Positions 24,595 to 31,857 of a stretch of DNA of 52,316 nucleotides are shown here, piece after piece (position 1 is the first letter of the stretch; the number at the start of each line of letters is the position of its first letter). Source of the stretch: Halorubrum sp. F4 (GTDB taxonomy: Archaea; Halobacteriota; Halobacteria; Halobacteriales; Haloferacaceae); the NCBI RefSeq assembly GCF_027257195.1, contig NZ_JAPDFS010000008.1:1-52316 (forward strand), in the 5' to 3' direction. The notes below the pieces were generated by a model that saw only the letters and a list, made by a program, of their open reading frames with translations, was not told where the DNA came from and made no database searches. The position numbers and the translations under genes were made by a program.

Positions 24595-25215
24595 ATGACT
24601 GCCCCCTCTCTCCCGGACGGGTACAACGTGACAAAACACGTCCGAGCCGGGCGGTCCGATCGACATGTAACCGTCGGGTTCGATCGCGAGGGGACACGTA
24701 TCCCGCGCTTTTTGATCCAACTCCATTACCAGAAAAGGACTGCTCCGGTTCGGTGGACCGCGATCGCGCGGATAGATCATAACGACACCGCGGACGACGG
24801 ACACGACGTGTACCAGGAGGGCCTCCACGTCGACGTATCTCGCCGCGAGGGGGAGACGGTACACCTCCAGCTCCGACATGCCCCGCTCTCGCCGAACCGA
24901 GGGGTAGTGATCCGGCGGTCGGCCGAGTATCTGATACGGGAAAGTGAGTACTTTGTCGACGTGTACGAGGGACAGATCACACCGATCGACCCGCCGCGGT
25001 GGCCGGACGGCGGGGATACAGCACCCACGTTTATCCCTTCTGAGCGGGTAGAGGGAGGTATGAGCCAAGAGTCTCCGGCCGAGGACGCGCTTACGCTGGA
25101 GGAGCTAAGCGAGGAACTCGCCAACGCGACCGGCACGACGATCGAGGAGATCGAGCGGGGAGCCGAGGAGCTGGAGATTGCCCCGCCGAGCGAGGCGACC
25201 GTCGTCGACGAGTAA
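24595..25215 (+). CDS. DUF7718-like protein fused in frame to a small acidic module
   Basis: 206 aa. Residues 1-145 match the haloarchaeal DUF7718-type pattern (IPRFLIQLHYQKR, WTAIARIDHNDTADDGHDVY, EGLHVDVSR, SEYFVDVYEG). Its function is unknown. From residue 156 (MSQESPAEDALTLEELSEEL) it becomes a small acidic domain, ETG..TIEEIERGAEELEIAPP..ATVVD. A stand-alone 54-aa relative lies at 36744-36908. No stop separates the two parts. A promoter-like TTTATC and GGAGG precede the internal ATG at 25060, so the short module may also be made on its own. It lies inside the 133-bp repeat pair. Confidence 0.7.
   Translation: MTAPSLPDGYNVTKHVRAGRSDRHVTVGFDREGTRIPRFLIQLHYQKRTAPVRWTAIARIDHNDTADDGHDVYQEGLHVDVSRREGETVHLQLRHAPLSPNRGVVIRRSAEYLIRESEYFVDVYEGQITPIDPPRWPDGGDTAPTFIPSERVEGGMSQESPAEDALTLEELSEELANATGTTIEEIERGAEELEIAPPSEATVVDE
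25028..25060 (+). promoter_or_regulatory. internal promoter-like segment before ATG 25060
   Basis: CACGTTTATC lies 25-28 nt before the in-frame ATG at 25060. The segment resembles the region upstream of the paralogous 54-aa gene (CACGATTATC on the minus strand before 36908). This suggests the short acidic module is an independent transcription unit. Confidence 0.45.
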
Positions 25216-25324
25216 CTCAGACGAGCTCGCTCTGATACATTGACGAGTCGACCGCCGCCTTCTGCCGACAGGTCGGAAGTCTGAGACACTGTCTTCCCGG
25301 ATATGAAATCAAACTCCTTCTGAT

Positions 25325-25457
25325 ATTGCGCGAATCCCGGCCACTGGAGAGCACATCACACCCACAACGGGCGTTTTTCGATCTCGTCCACGCTGCGGCT
25401 CGGGATCAATCCCTTATGTATCAAACCAGTGGTGAACGAAGGCAAGTGTTACATAAG
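25325..25457 (+). repeat. 133-bp dispersed repeat, copy B
   Basis: Direct copy of 19040-19172 with about 70-75 percent identity by eye. It ends with CTTATGTATCA (25413-25423) and TGTTACATAAG (25447-25457). Together the copies bracket about 6.3 kb with the SMC-ATPase operon. Confidence 0.8.
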
Positions 25458-25555
25458 ACAACGGGCCAGCGATAATCAATAGTTCCGGAGCACTCGCGTC
25501 GTAGTCGACGTCGGCCGTGGTCTGTCCATTCTCTTCGTCACGTCGTCAGACCGAC

Positions 25556-26548
25556 TCACTGGTCAGATCTCGAGCGCGTGTGATAGGCCTGTCCAGACTT
25601 GAATTCAGTGAGTTCCTCGATCCGCGATTCGAGTTCTTCGACTTCGTCGCGAAGGTGGTCAGCGTCATCAGCATCGCTCGCTGCAAGCTGGTCTTTCAGC
25701 CCCTGGAGCCGTGTCTCCTTGCGATCTTCATCTACCTCGGCTTTCCGAACGTACTCGGTTTCTTCAATCTCATAGACATCCCTTTCGGCGACGTCGGTCA
25801 CCTCGAGTGCATCGTCAACCTTCCCGCGGTCAACACTCAACACCCGGCTACGGTCGATCCCGGCTGATTCGAGCGTGTCCAGGACCGCTTCGTCGTCTTT
25901 GAGCGAGCGGTTCGTGCGAGCGGTCCGCTGGACCGAGCCGTACGATCCCGAGACGGGCCGGTCGTGATGGAGTCGATCTAAGAGCGTGTTCGCAATCTCC
26001 TTGCGGAGGTCGTTGGCGTTTCGTTGAACGTCCGACAGCAAGGTATACAGGTCGATGAGCGCCCCTGTTTCGACATCTTCGAGCGCGGTAACCTCGTGCC
26101 GTTCTAACGCGTCAACGAGCAATAGCGCATCCGCGTAGACGTCGATATCGGGCTCCGTCCGCTCGTCGAGATCGGGCTCAGGAAACGCACTTTCGTCGAG
26201 TAACAGCGAGGTGGTTGGCTCCTCCGTTTCGATGATCACACCCTGGTCGTCGTTCACCTCGAATCGTGGATGGAGACTCAATACTGCCGGGTATGGGTCG
26301 GCATCGGGTGGGAGCCGATCGAGGTCGAATCCGTCGTTAGAGTCAGAGACACGTCGATATAGCGTCTCGAATTGATCCTTCTGGAGCGGTCGCGATTCGC
26401 CAGTATCGACAAACTCAATGATGACACGATGCTCTTGAACGCCAGTGATCTGAAATCGACCGTTCGAGAGTGGTGTATGGAACGTGGCTCCTTCCGAGAG
26501 CTCATCCAACTGCTCGAGAAGATTGTGCCAACTGACCCGAAACGACAT
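25556..26548 (-). CDS. origin-adjacent coiled-coil protein, unknown
   Basis: 330 aa, divergent from orc1/cdc6 across the origin. The N-terminal 60 residues form a small beta-domain (SNGRFQITGVQEHRVIIEF, DQFETLYRRV). The middle contains acidic stretches and helices (LLLVDALERHEV). The C-terminal 60 residues are a charged coiled coil (RKETRLQGLKDQLAASD). The location beside the origin suggests a replicon-maintenance role, but I do not recognise the family and see no catalytic motif. Confidence 0.6.
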   Translation of the reverse strand: MSFRVSWHNLLEQLDELSEGATFHTPLSNGRFQITGVQEHRVIIEFVDTGESRPLQKDQFETLYRRVSDSNDGFDLDRLPPDADPYPAVLSLHPRFEVNDDQGVIIETEEPTTSLLLDESAFPEPDLDERTEPDIDVYADALLLVDALERHEVTALEDVETGALIDLYTLLSDVQRNANDLRKEIANTLLDRLHHDRPVSGSYGSVQRTARTNRSLKDDEAVLDTLESAGIDRSRVLSVDRGKVDDALEVTDVAERDVYEIEETEYVRKAEVDEDRKETRLQGLKDQLAASDADDADHLRDEVEELESRIEELTEFKSGQAYHTRSRSDQ

Positions 26549-26702
26549 ATCTGTACTGAAACAGCCTGATGCTAAATGTCTGAGGTCGCCCTCGGGTTAC
26601 ACTTCAGTTTAACATTTCCTGTGGAGTTACACGCTAGACACGAATGGTCGCATACCTACAACGGTTTGTCTACTTCACACTACGTTCGAAGTATGACCCC
26701 TC

Positions 26703-27084
26703 CCACCCCGGATTGTAAGTGTTCTCACGACTGTTAGGGTCCCTAGGGGACATACTCCCCAGAGCCGTATTATATAAAAGTCGGTAAACTGCTCTATCTA
26801 CACACCCCTAATTGTAAGTGTAAACATACGCTTAAGGGCTGAATTATGTGAAATTTCTATCTTTAACAATACCCTACTATACTACTGCTACCCATAACTA
26901 TATATTATATAATATAGATAGAAATAGATCCGACAACAAGACGGTAGATTAACCAAATTAACAGATTACATTCGTGTAGAACTGGTCCCCCACCGTTTCG
27001 ACTTATAGAACACTTACAATCCGGGGTGGGGGTGTTGAAAAGCGCGAGAACAGATACAACACTTACAACACTTACAAGGTGGGG
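26703..27084. other. replication origin: inverted iterons around an AT-rich core
   Basis: Four Orc-box-like iterons with core AACACTTACAAT plus a G-rich tail. Two are on the minus strand (26703-26723 and 26802-26821) and two on the plus strand (27009-27034 and a tandem one at 27058-27084). They face each other across 26822-27008, which is AT-rich (TATATTATATAATATAG near 26900) and suits a duplex-unwinding element. The position directly before orc1/cdc6 is classical for haloarchaeal origins. Confidence 0.88.
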
Positions 27085-27114
27085 TTTCAAGTATGTTGGC
27101 TAACACGTTGTGGT

Positions 27115-28377
27115 ATGGACTCGCCATTCAAGGGTGCAAACGATATCTTTCAGACGAAGGAGCCCTTTGAAGAGGCATATCATCCTGAAGAGATCCTTGA
27201 ACGGGACGAGGAGATAGAGACGTTTGCTGCAGCTTTACAAGACGTACTTGACGGCTTTGGGCCGCCTAACGTGTTTATTTACGGCCAGACAGGTGTCGGG
27301 AAAACTGCAACCACTCATAAGGTAACTGAATATCTTGAGGCTGACGCGATAGAGGCTGGGGTGAACCTTACTGTCTTTAGCATCAACTGTAATAAGCGAG
27401 ATACGACCTACAAAGTCATCACCCACCTCGCCAACGAACTCTACTCAGAAAAAACGTTCAAGCAAGGCCATCACCCAGATACTCTCTGGGATCGTATCTA
27501 TACCGCGCTCGACGAACTTGGGGGAAGCATTCTTGTTGTCCTCGACGAGATCGACAAGCTCGGCGAAGATGAGGAGCTCCTCTATGAATTCCCTCGAGCG
27601 AACGCGATGGGCGAACTTGATCACGCAAAGGTAGGTATTATCGGCATTAGCAATAATTTCAAATTCCGCGAGAGTCTTTCGCCCCGAGTCAAATCCACAC
27701 TAACCGAACGAGAGATTCAGTTCTCGCCGTATGACGCAGATGAACTCCGAACAATCTTGGACTACTACGCAGATTTAGTTTTCTATGAGAACGTGATTAG
27801 TGACGATGTTGTTCCCTTGTGCGCAGCTTTCACCGCTCAAGACACAGGTGATGCTCGAATGGGACTTGATCTTTTGGAAACCGCTGGCGACATAGCTCGT
27901 CACGAGGATGCTGACCATGTTATTGAAGAACACGTTCGGCTCGCTCGCTCGCAAGTAGACCGGGCGAATACTGAGCGGATCGTCACCAATCGTTTGACTG
28001 TCCAAATGCAAGTTGTGTTGGTTGCAACGACGTTTCTTGATGTCGACCAGAGTGCGGACGCCAAAGTCAAAACCATCTATTCGTTCTATAAAGACCTCTG
28101 CGATCGCCTCGATATCGATGTGCTTTCTGAGTCCCGTGTACGGGATCATCTAGATACGCTTGATATGTTTGGCCTTCTCGAAACGGAAGAAGTGAATCTC
28201 GGTCGTCGTGGCGGGCGGTCGTATATCTATTCGATTGTGGATGAGCCACGGGTTGTCATCGAGACGCTCTACAATATGGATCGCTTCGAAAATCTCTTCG
28301 GTGACAGTGCCGAGGAGTTCCTAGATACGTATGAGGCTGACACGCGCAGCGATATTCAGACAAAGCTCGGTCTATAA
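27115..28377 (+). CDS. cdc6: Orc1/Cdc6 origin recognition AAA+ protein
   Basis: 420 aa from the ATG at 27115 (MDSPFKGANDIFQ); an upstream GTG at 27079 is less likely because the Orc fold starts here. The AAA+ domain shows Walker A YGQTGVGKTATT (about residues 55-66), Walker B VVLDEIDKLG (about 140-149) and sensor 1 GIIGISNNFKF. The C-terminal winged helix (about 320-400: YKDLCDRLDIDVLSESRVRD) binds the iterons. It is the initiator of this replicon and probably autoregulates through the iteron 30 nt upstream of its ATG. Confidence 0.93.
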   Translation: MDSPFKGANDIFQTKEPFEEAYHPEEILERDEEIETFAAALQDVLDGFGPPNVFIYGQTGVGKTATTHKVTEYLEADAIEAGVNLTVFSINCNKRDTTYKVITHLANELYSEKTFKQGHHPDTLWDRIYTALDELGGSILVVLDEIDKLGEDEELLYEFPRANAMGELDHAKVGIIGISNNFKFRESLSPRVKSTLTEREIQFSPYDADELRTILDYYADLVFYENVISDDVVPLCAAFTAQDTGDARMGLDLLETAGDIARHEDADHVIEEHVRLARSQVDRANTERIVTNRLTVQMQVVLVATTFLDVDQSADAKVKTIYSFYKDLCDRLDIDVLSESRVRDHLDTLDMFGLLETEEVNLGRRGGRSYIYSIVDEPRVVIETLYNMDRFENLFGDSAEEFLDTYEADTRSDIQTKLGL

Positions 28378-28386
28378 GCTACAGAT

Positions 28387-28507
28387 ACACTTACAATCTG
28401 GAGGGCGGACCGCCAGTCGAACACTTACAATTGGGGGTGTGTAGCGACCATGAACACTTACAATATGGGGGGCGGCGCTCGGTAGAACACTTACAATCGG
28501 GGGTGTG
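28387..28507 (+). repeat. four further origin iterons downstream of cdc6
   Basis: ACACTTACAAT cores with G-rich tails at 28387-28407, 28420-28441, 28453-28474 and 28486-28507, all in the same orientation at about 33-bp spacing (three helical turns). They match the upstream iterons. They may form a second Orc loading array or an incompatibility region. Confidence 0.85.
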
Positions 28508-28821
28508 TGCGAGATCCTGTTCGGTCCCGTGATCTCTACGATCGATACGTGAAGATCTGCGGCCGTCTCGACGCTGATAGCGTGAGTGAACGTCGTGTCC
28601 GTGACCACCTCTCGGATATGAATATGCTCGGACTGATCAACCTCTATGAACGGAACGAGGGGCTCTCAGCTGGTCGGTATCACGAATACGAGCTTGATGT
28701 CCCGTTGAAATCAGTGCTTGAGGTCCTTCTCGAAACGACACGTTTCGAAGAGCTCGCGAACATCATCCAGTCGACAGCCGACGATAACAATCTGCTTCAG
28801 TCGGACATCTCCGACTATTGA
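28507..28821 (+). pseudogene. C-terminal fragment of a second Orc1/Cdc6
   Basis: 104 codons (GTG start) matching only the winged-helix end of Orc1/Cdc6. YDRYVKICGRLDADSVSERR and VRDHLSDMNMLGLINLYERN align with the corresponding part of the intact protein just upstream. The AAA+ domain is missing. It could be a decayed tandem duplicate or a small DNA-binding protein competing for the iterons that immediately precede it. Confidence 0.75.
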
Positions 28822-29232
28822 ACGGAGTTTTCTGCGAGGCTAGATAGAACCATATCTCGTTGCCGAAAGGCTTCGGAAACGGTGAAGGGTCTAAATCTCC
28901 TCAAAACTCCGAATATCACGGAAAGAGACCGAATGGGACTACTCTAGCCTTACCCAACGACGCGCTATTTTGTCCTGATTTGTTAGGTAGGGTCGACCGA
29001 TTCTCCTCCAGAAAACTCCGGAAACGGTGGAGGGTCACTTGCTGGTTCTTCTACTGAACCCTATTGTTCAAACATATTCCAGACTGAAACAGCTGGTTGC
29101 CGATAACCGCAAGTTGGGGCTCCAACCGATTTTAGACGACATGATGGCCTCGGCTTACACGGCTATCTGCTTCAGCACAACAGCACATAGCACAGCAGCA
29201 TACTCTTACAATAGTACACCCAACACGTGACC
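28822..29232. other. intergenic with two ORB-like repeats
   Basis: Two near-identical 21-bp repeats, CGGAAACGGTGAAGGGTC (ending about 28891) and CGGAAACGGTGGAGGGTC (ending about 29036). They resemble the GGAAACGnnGGGG core of archaeal mini-ORB elements. A short AGCACA microrepeat lies at about 29171-29200. No gene is seen. Confidence 0.5.
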
Positions 29233-29664
29233 ATGACAATGGACATGGAAGAGTTTGAAGCGGCGGGGAACGGGGAGGAGAGACTATCCACTAGCGAGGC
29301 AGTTGTGAAGTTCCTCCTCGAGAACAGGGATCGAGCGTGGAAACGCCGCGAGATCGCAGACGAAATCAACCGTGATCCGAACACCGTGGGAACGAACTTG
29401 AGTCGGTTGAAAGATCGCGGTCTCGTTCGCCACCGCAAGAATCATTGGGCGATCACAGACGATCACCATCGACTCGTCGAAGCGACCCGGTTCTCAAAGG
29501 TATTCTCCACGCTCAACGAGTCGGTTGGATCGATCATCGAGAGCGAGGAGGAAGCAAAAGCGTGGAGCGACGCACAGCCGGATCGGCCTCATCCAAGCGT
29601 TGGTGACGGTGGAGAAGACACCCAAACCATCGAATCTGAAGGAGACAACGGCGACGACCAGTGA
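29233..29664 (+). CDS. MarR-like winged-helix regulator
   Basis: About 143 aa from the ATG at 29233; in-frame starts at 29227 and 29245 are possible. The winged helix occupies residues 18-75: EAVVKFLLENRDRAWKRREI, DEINRDPNTVGTNLSRLKDR and GLVRHRKNHWAI. The tail is acidic and disordered (EEEAKAWSDAQPDRPHPSV, EGDNGDDQ). It is probably a transcriptional repressor. Its position before the MNT gene may reflect control of that module, but the two are 68 bp apart with their own promoters. Confidence 0.75.
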   Translation: MTMDMEEFEAAGNGEERLSTSEAVVKFLLENRDRAWKRREIADEINRDPNTVGTNLSRLKDRGLVRHRKNHWAITDDHHRLVEATRFSKVFSTLNESVGSIIESEEEAKAWSDAQPDRPHPSVGDGGEDTQTIESEGDNGDDQ

Positions 29665-29682
29665 CTTGTGATTTTTAATTAC

Positions 29683-29733
29683 TGTGCCATTTATTTATAA
29701 AATTCATATAGTAGTGAGCCGTAGCATGGCACA
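29683..29733 (+). promoter_or_regulatory. promoter with inverted repeat before the MNT gene
   Basis: TATA-like TTTATAAAATT (about 29694-29704) lies about 35 nt before the ATG at 29733. TGTGCCAT (29683-29690) and ATGGCACA (29726-29733) form an 8-bp inverted repeat that brackets the promoter and touches the start codon, fitting autoregulation by the encoded winged helix. Confidence 0.45.
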
Positions 29734-30428
29734 TGAGCCATGAGACAGAATCGAGCCCCGAACAGGGTGTGTCCATATCCGTTCCAATACCCGCCTCAGA
29801 CGCGGATTTGTTCAAAAGCAAGGCAACGAACGACATCTTGCTATTTTTAACGAATTACCGATTCAAGCAGTTCTCACAGCGTGAGGTGGCTGACCAGATT
29901 GGTCATTCCCAACAGACGGTTCGGAGAGCGGTCAACACCCTCGTCAAGAACGGATTAGTGGTTGAACATCCCGATAACAACCAGCGGCTCGTTCAGATCA
30001 ACCGAGAGCGACTTGCTGTGCCGGACGACCCGCTCCTCCGAATACCGCAACCAGAGTTCCACAAGCCCGTGAAGGCCGCCGTCGACGAACTCACTGGCCG
30101 TCTCGACGGCGTCATCGGGATCGTCCTGTACGGAAGCGTGGCCCGTGGCGAAGCCGATCGGCGCAGCGACATCGACCTCTGGGTGCTCACGACGAACGAG
30201 CGAGCCCCAAACCAGCGGGAGGCGAACGCTGTTGGTCGCGACCTCGAAGACGCCGAGTTCGACGGCAACAGGTATGCTTACGACATCGACGTTGAGGCGC
30301 TCCAAGCGATTCCCACGTATACCGAAGACGTCCGGGAAATTGTCGTTTCAGGAATCCCGATTTACAGCACTAACAAGTTTGAGACGGTCGAAAAGTTCCT
30401 CCTCGAGGAGGGTGGTGGCGATGAGTGA
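29733..30428 (+). CDS. winged-helix/MNT nucleotidyltransferase
   Basis: 231 aa. The N-terminal winged helix (residues 25-90: FLTNYRFKQFSQREVADQIG, QQTVRRAVNTLVKNGLV) is fused to a MNT-type nucleotidyltransferase (about 115-200). The catalytic signature is GIVLYGSVARGEADRRSDID, with the Asp pair at the end and a third Asp in AYDIDVEAL. In MNT-HEPN modules the MNT protein modifies and silences a HEPN RNase encoded directly downstream. Here the overlapping downstream start (ATGAGTGA) leads into only 17 codons, so the partner has been lost. Confidence 0.85.
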   Translation: MSHETESSPEQGVSISVPIPASDADLFKSKATNDILLFLTNYRFKQFSQREVADQIGHSQQTVRRAVNTLVKNGLVVEHPDNNQRLVQINRERLAVPDDPLLRIPQPEFHKPVKAAVDELTGRLDGVIGIVLYGSVARGEADRRSDIDLWVLTTNERAPNQREANAVGRDLEDAEFDGNRYAYDIDVEALQAIPTYTEDVREIVVSGIPIYSTNKFETVEKFLLEEGGGDE

Positions 30429-30474
30429 CAGGTCTATATTGCCTGCCCCTGGGCCAAAATATATCTCTTGCTGA
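30421..30474 (+). pseudogene. 17-codon stub at the position of a HEPN partner
   Basis: ATG at 30421 overlaps the MNT stop by 8 nt in the usual operon style and reads MSDRSILPAPGPKYISC before a stop. It is probably the 5' remnant of a truncated partner gene, with foreign sequence joined within about 20 bp. Confidence 0.5.
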
Positions 30475-30620
30475 GGATTACACAGAGCCAAATCACCTGA
30501 AGTTGAGCCAACATTCTGAAAGTGTCTCAATGTCTTGCCCGCTAAGTGAGAGATAGCCGAGAACGGGTGGTGTAACACGCGGGATTTACGTACAGCGCCT
30601 TCGCTACTCTACGATACTCG

Positions 30621-31052
30621 ATGACTGAAATCTCTGATTCGCTTCGCTCTCTGTTCAGTGCTCAAATCGAAGACCGCGATGGGTCATATGTCGTGGACAT
30701 CCCGGCGAGTGAAGTCGAGCATGACGCGCTCGCTGCTGACGAAACGTATCGTATCGCCATCCTCGCATCGGAATCCTCGACAGAACAGAAGACCCAGCAA
30801 GACCAACACCACTCAACTGCCCAGGAAGCAGCTCCGACGTCACAGGGTCCCCCTGTGGATGAGGGTGACGTCCGCGACGTGACGATTGAGACGACCGGTG
30901 ATCAAGGCGATGGCATCGCGAAGGTTGAGCGGGGCTATGTCGTGATCGTCCCCGGCGGACAACCCGGTGATAAACCGACGGTTGAGATCGAGCAAGTTCA
31001 AGAGAATGTTGCGTTTGCTAGCATCGTCGAACACGACTCACGGGCGCTCTAA
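30621..31052 (+). CDS. TRAM-domain protein
   Basis: 143 aa. The C-terminal 60 residues (about 82-143: DVTIETTGDQGDGIAKVERG, VIVPGGQPGDKPTVEIEQV) are a TRAM beta-barrel, an RNA-binding fold found in haloarchaeal cold-shock-like RNA chaperones. The N-terminal part is a small beta region (IEDRDGSYVVDIPASEVE) and a Gln-rich linker (about residues 52-80). It is likely an RNA-binding protein of modest specificity. ATG at 30621 follows a TACTCTACGATA stretch; no operon partner. Confidence 0.85.
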   Translation: MTEISDSLRSLFSAQIEDRDGSYVVDIPASEVEHDALAADETYRIAILASESSTEQKTQQDQHHSTAQEAAPTSQGPPVDEGDVRDVTIETTGDQGDGIAKVERGYVVIVPGGQPGDKPTVEIEQVQENVAFASIVEHDSRAL

Positions 31053-31112
31053 CGCTGTTTTCTGATGGCCGGATGTGGGCCGTCGTTGGGAGCCTGGCCG
31101 TCTCGTTCCACC

Positions 31113-31460
31113 CTACTCACTTCCTGGCTTACCAACGTACTCCGATTTCATCGTCCCGTTTTCACGGTAGTAGCGATAGAGATACGGCCCATGCATATCT
31201 GCGGGGCTCCCGCTGGCGCATTTACAGCTATCATCACCACAGGTGACCTTCTCTTTGACGACGGTTCCGTTGCCGCCGCTATCAGGCTCGTCGACGGGCT
31301 CGGCAGTCTCGGGAAGTTCGTCGGTGTCGACCGACTGGTCGCGATACTCAATGAGCGCCTCGATGTAGCGCTGTACCTCTTGGAGTGTCTCTGTATCCTG
31401 TTTGGGGATCCCCTCCGCGAGATACTTCGGTAGCGAGGCCGGTGATGACGGCTGCTTCAT
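31113..31460 (-). CDS. DUF6788-like haloarchaeal plasmid protein
   Basis: 115 aa. N-terminal KYLAEGIPKQDTETLQEVQR and YIEALIEYRDQS helices, an acidic linker, then a Cys-containing beta region (EKVTCGDDSCKCASGSPADM, HGPYLYRYYREN, SEYVGKPG). The Cys cluster C-x4-C-x-C suggests metal binding. Proteins of this type are frequent on haloarchaeal plasmids beside mobile genes; their function is unknown to me. The ATG at 31460 sits 2 bp after an inverted repeat, CTTATGTAACA/TGATACATAAG, a likely operator. Confidence 0.75.
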   Translation of the reverse strand: MKQPSSPASLPKYLAEGIPKQDTETLQEVQRYIEALIEYRDQSVDTDELPETAEPVDEPDSGGNGTVVKEKVTCGDDSCKCASGSPADMHGPYLYRYYRENGTMKSEYVGKPGSE

Positions 31461-31462
31461 GC

Positions 31463-31508
31463 CTTATGTAACAATTGGAGGCACTTTAGTACTCGTGTGA
31501 TACATAAG
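31463..31508 (-). promoter_or_regulatory. inverted repeat, copy C, at the DUF6788-like start
   Basis: CTTATGTAACA (31463-31473) and TGATACATAAG (31498-31508) have the same half-sites and the same 46-bp span as the ends of the 133-bp repeats A and B. Here it covers the region just upstream of the gene starting at 31460. Confidence 0.65.
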
Positions 31509-31547
31509 GTTTTGAACCTGCTCTACCAGCTGTGAGCTCTTCAGCGT

Positions 31548-31703
31548 TCACTCGAGATCGTTGGCCGCAATCTCGTGAGAACCACACTGTGGGCATTCAT
31601 CGATGTCCTTCTCGACGCTGTATCCACAGTGGCGGCATTCGTGGTGTGTTATCGATGACGGCTTTGGTCTAACGATCTGCTGAATGAACTGTTTACTGGT
31701 CAT
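31548..31703 (-). CDS. small zinc-finger protein, 51 aa
   Basis: MTSKQFIQQIVRPKPSS followed by C-x2-C ... C-x2-C (HECRHCGYSVEKDIDECPQC), a zinc-ribbon of the haloarchaeal micro-protein type. It starts at 31703, overlapping the stop of the upstream small gene by 11 nt, so they are co-translated. Such proteins often act as adaptors; no target is known here. Confidence 0.7.
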   Translation of the reverse strand: MTSKQFIQQIVRPKPSSITHHECRHCGYSVEKDIDECPQCGSHEIAANDLE

Positions 31704-31857
31704 TGATGGGATCGACGATTTCGCCACAGCCAAGACATTCGGCCCACACGCCTGGTTCACGGCCAGCTGTCTCATAGTGGATGATCGCGTGTCGATCGCC
31801 ACTGGCCATCGCGAATGGTGTCGCTCGAGCCTTGGCACCGGAAGATAGACACGACAT
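31693..31857 (-). CDS. small Cys-pair protein, 54 aa
   Basis: ATG at 31857, TAA at 31693-31695. It contains HAIIHYETAGREPGVWAEC and ECLGCGEIVDP, a one-knuckle zinc-binding pattern that recurs in haloarchaeal small proteins. It overlaps the following zinc-finger gene, which supports both being genuine. The function is unknown. Confidence 0.6.
   Translation of the reverse strand: MSCLSSGAKARATPFAMASGDRHAIIHYETAGREPGVWAECLGCGEIVDPINDQ

Noticed and set aside
24777..25289. Antisense 170-codon frame over the DUF7718-like gene
   Set aside because: Serine-rich shadow of the sense gene, without motifs.
26900..27000. AT-rich TATATTATATAATATAG as a coding or tRNA region
   Set aside because: It lies between inverted iterons and has no open frame; it is better explained as the unwinding element of the origin.
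29171..29200. AGCACA microrepeat as an origin iteron array
   Set aside because: Units are irregular and unlike the AACACTTACAAT boxes; probably simple-sequence noise.
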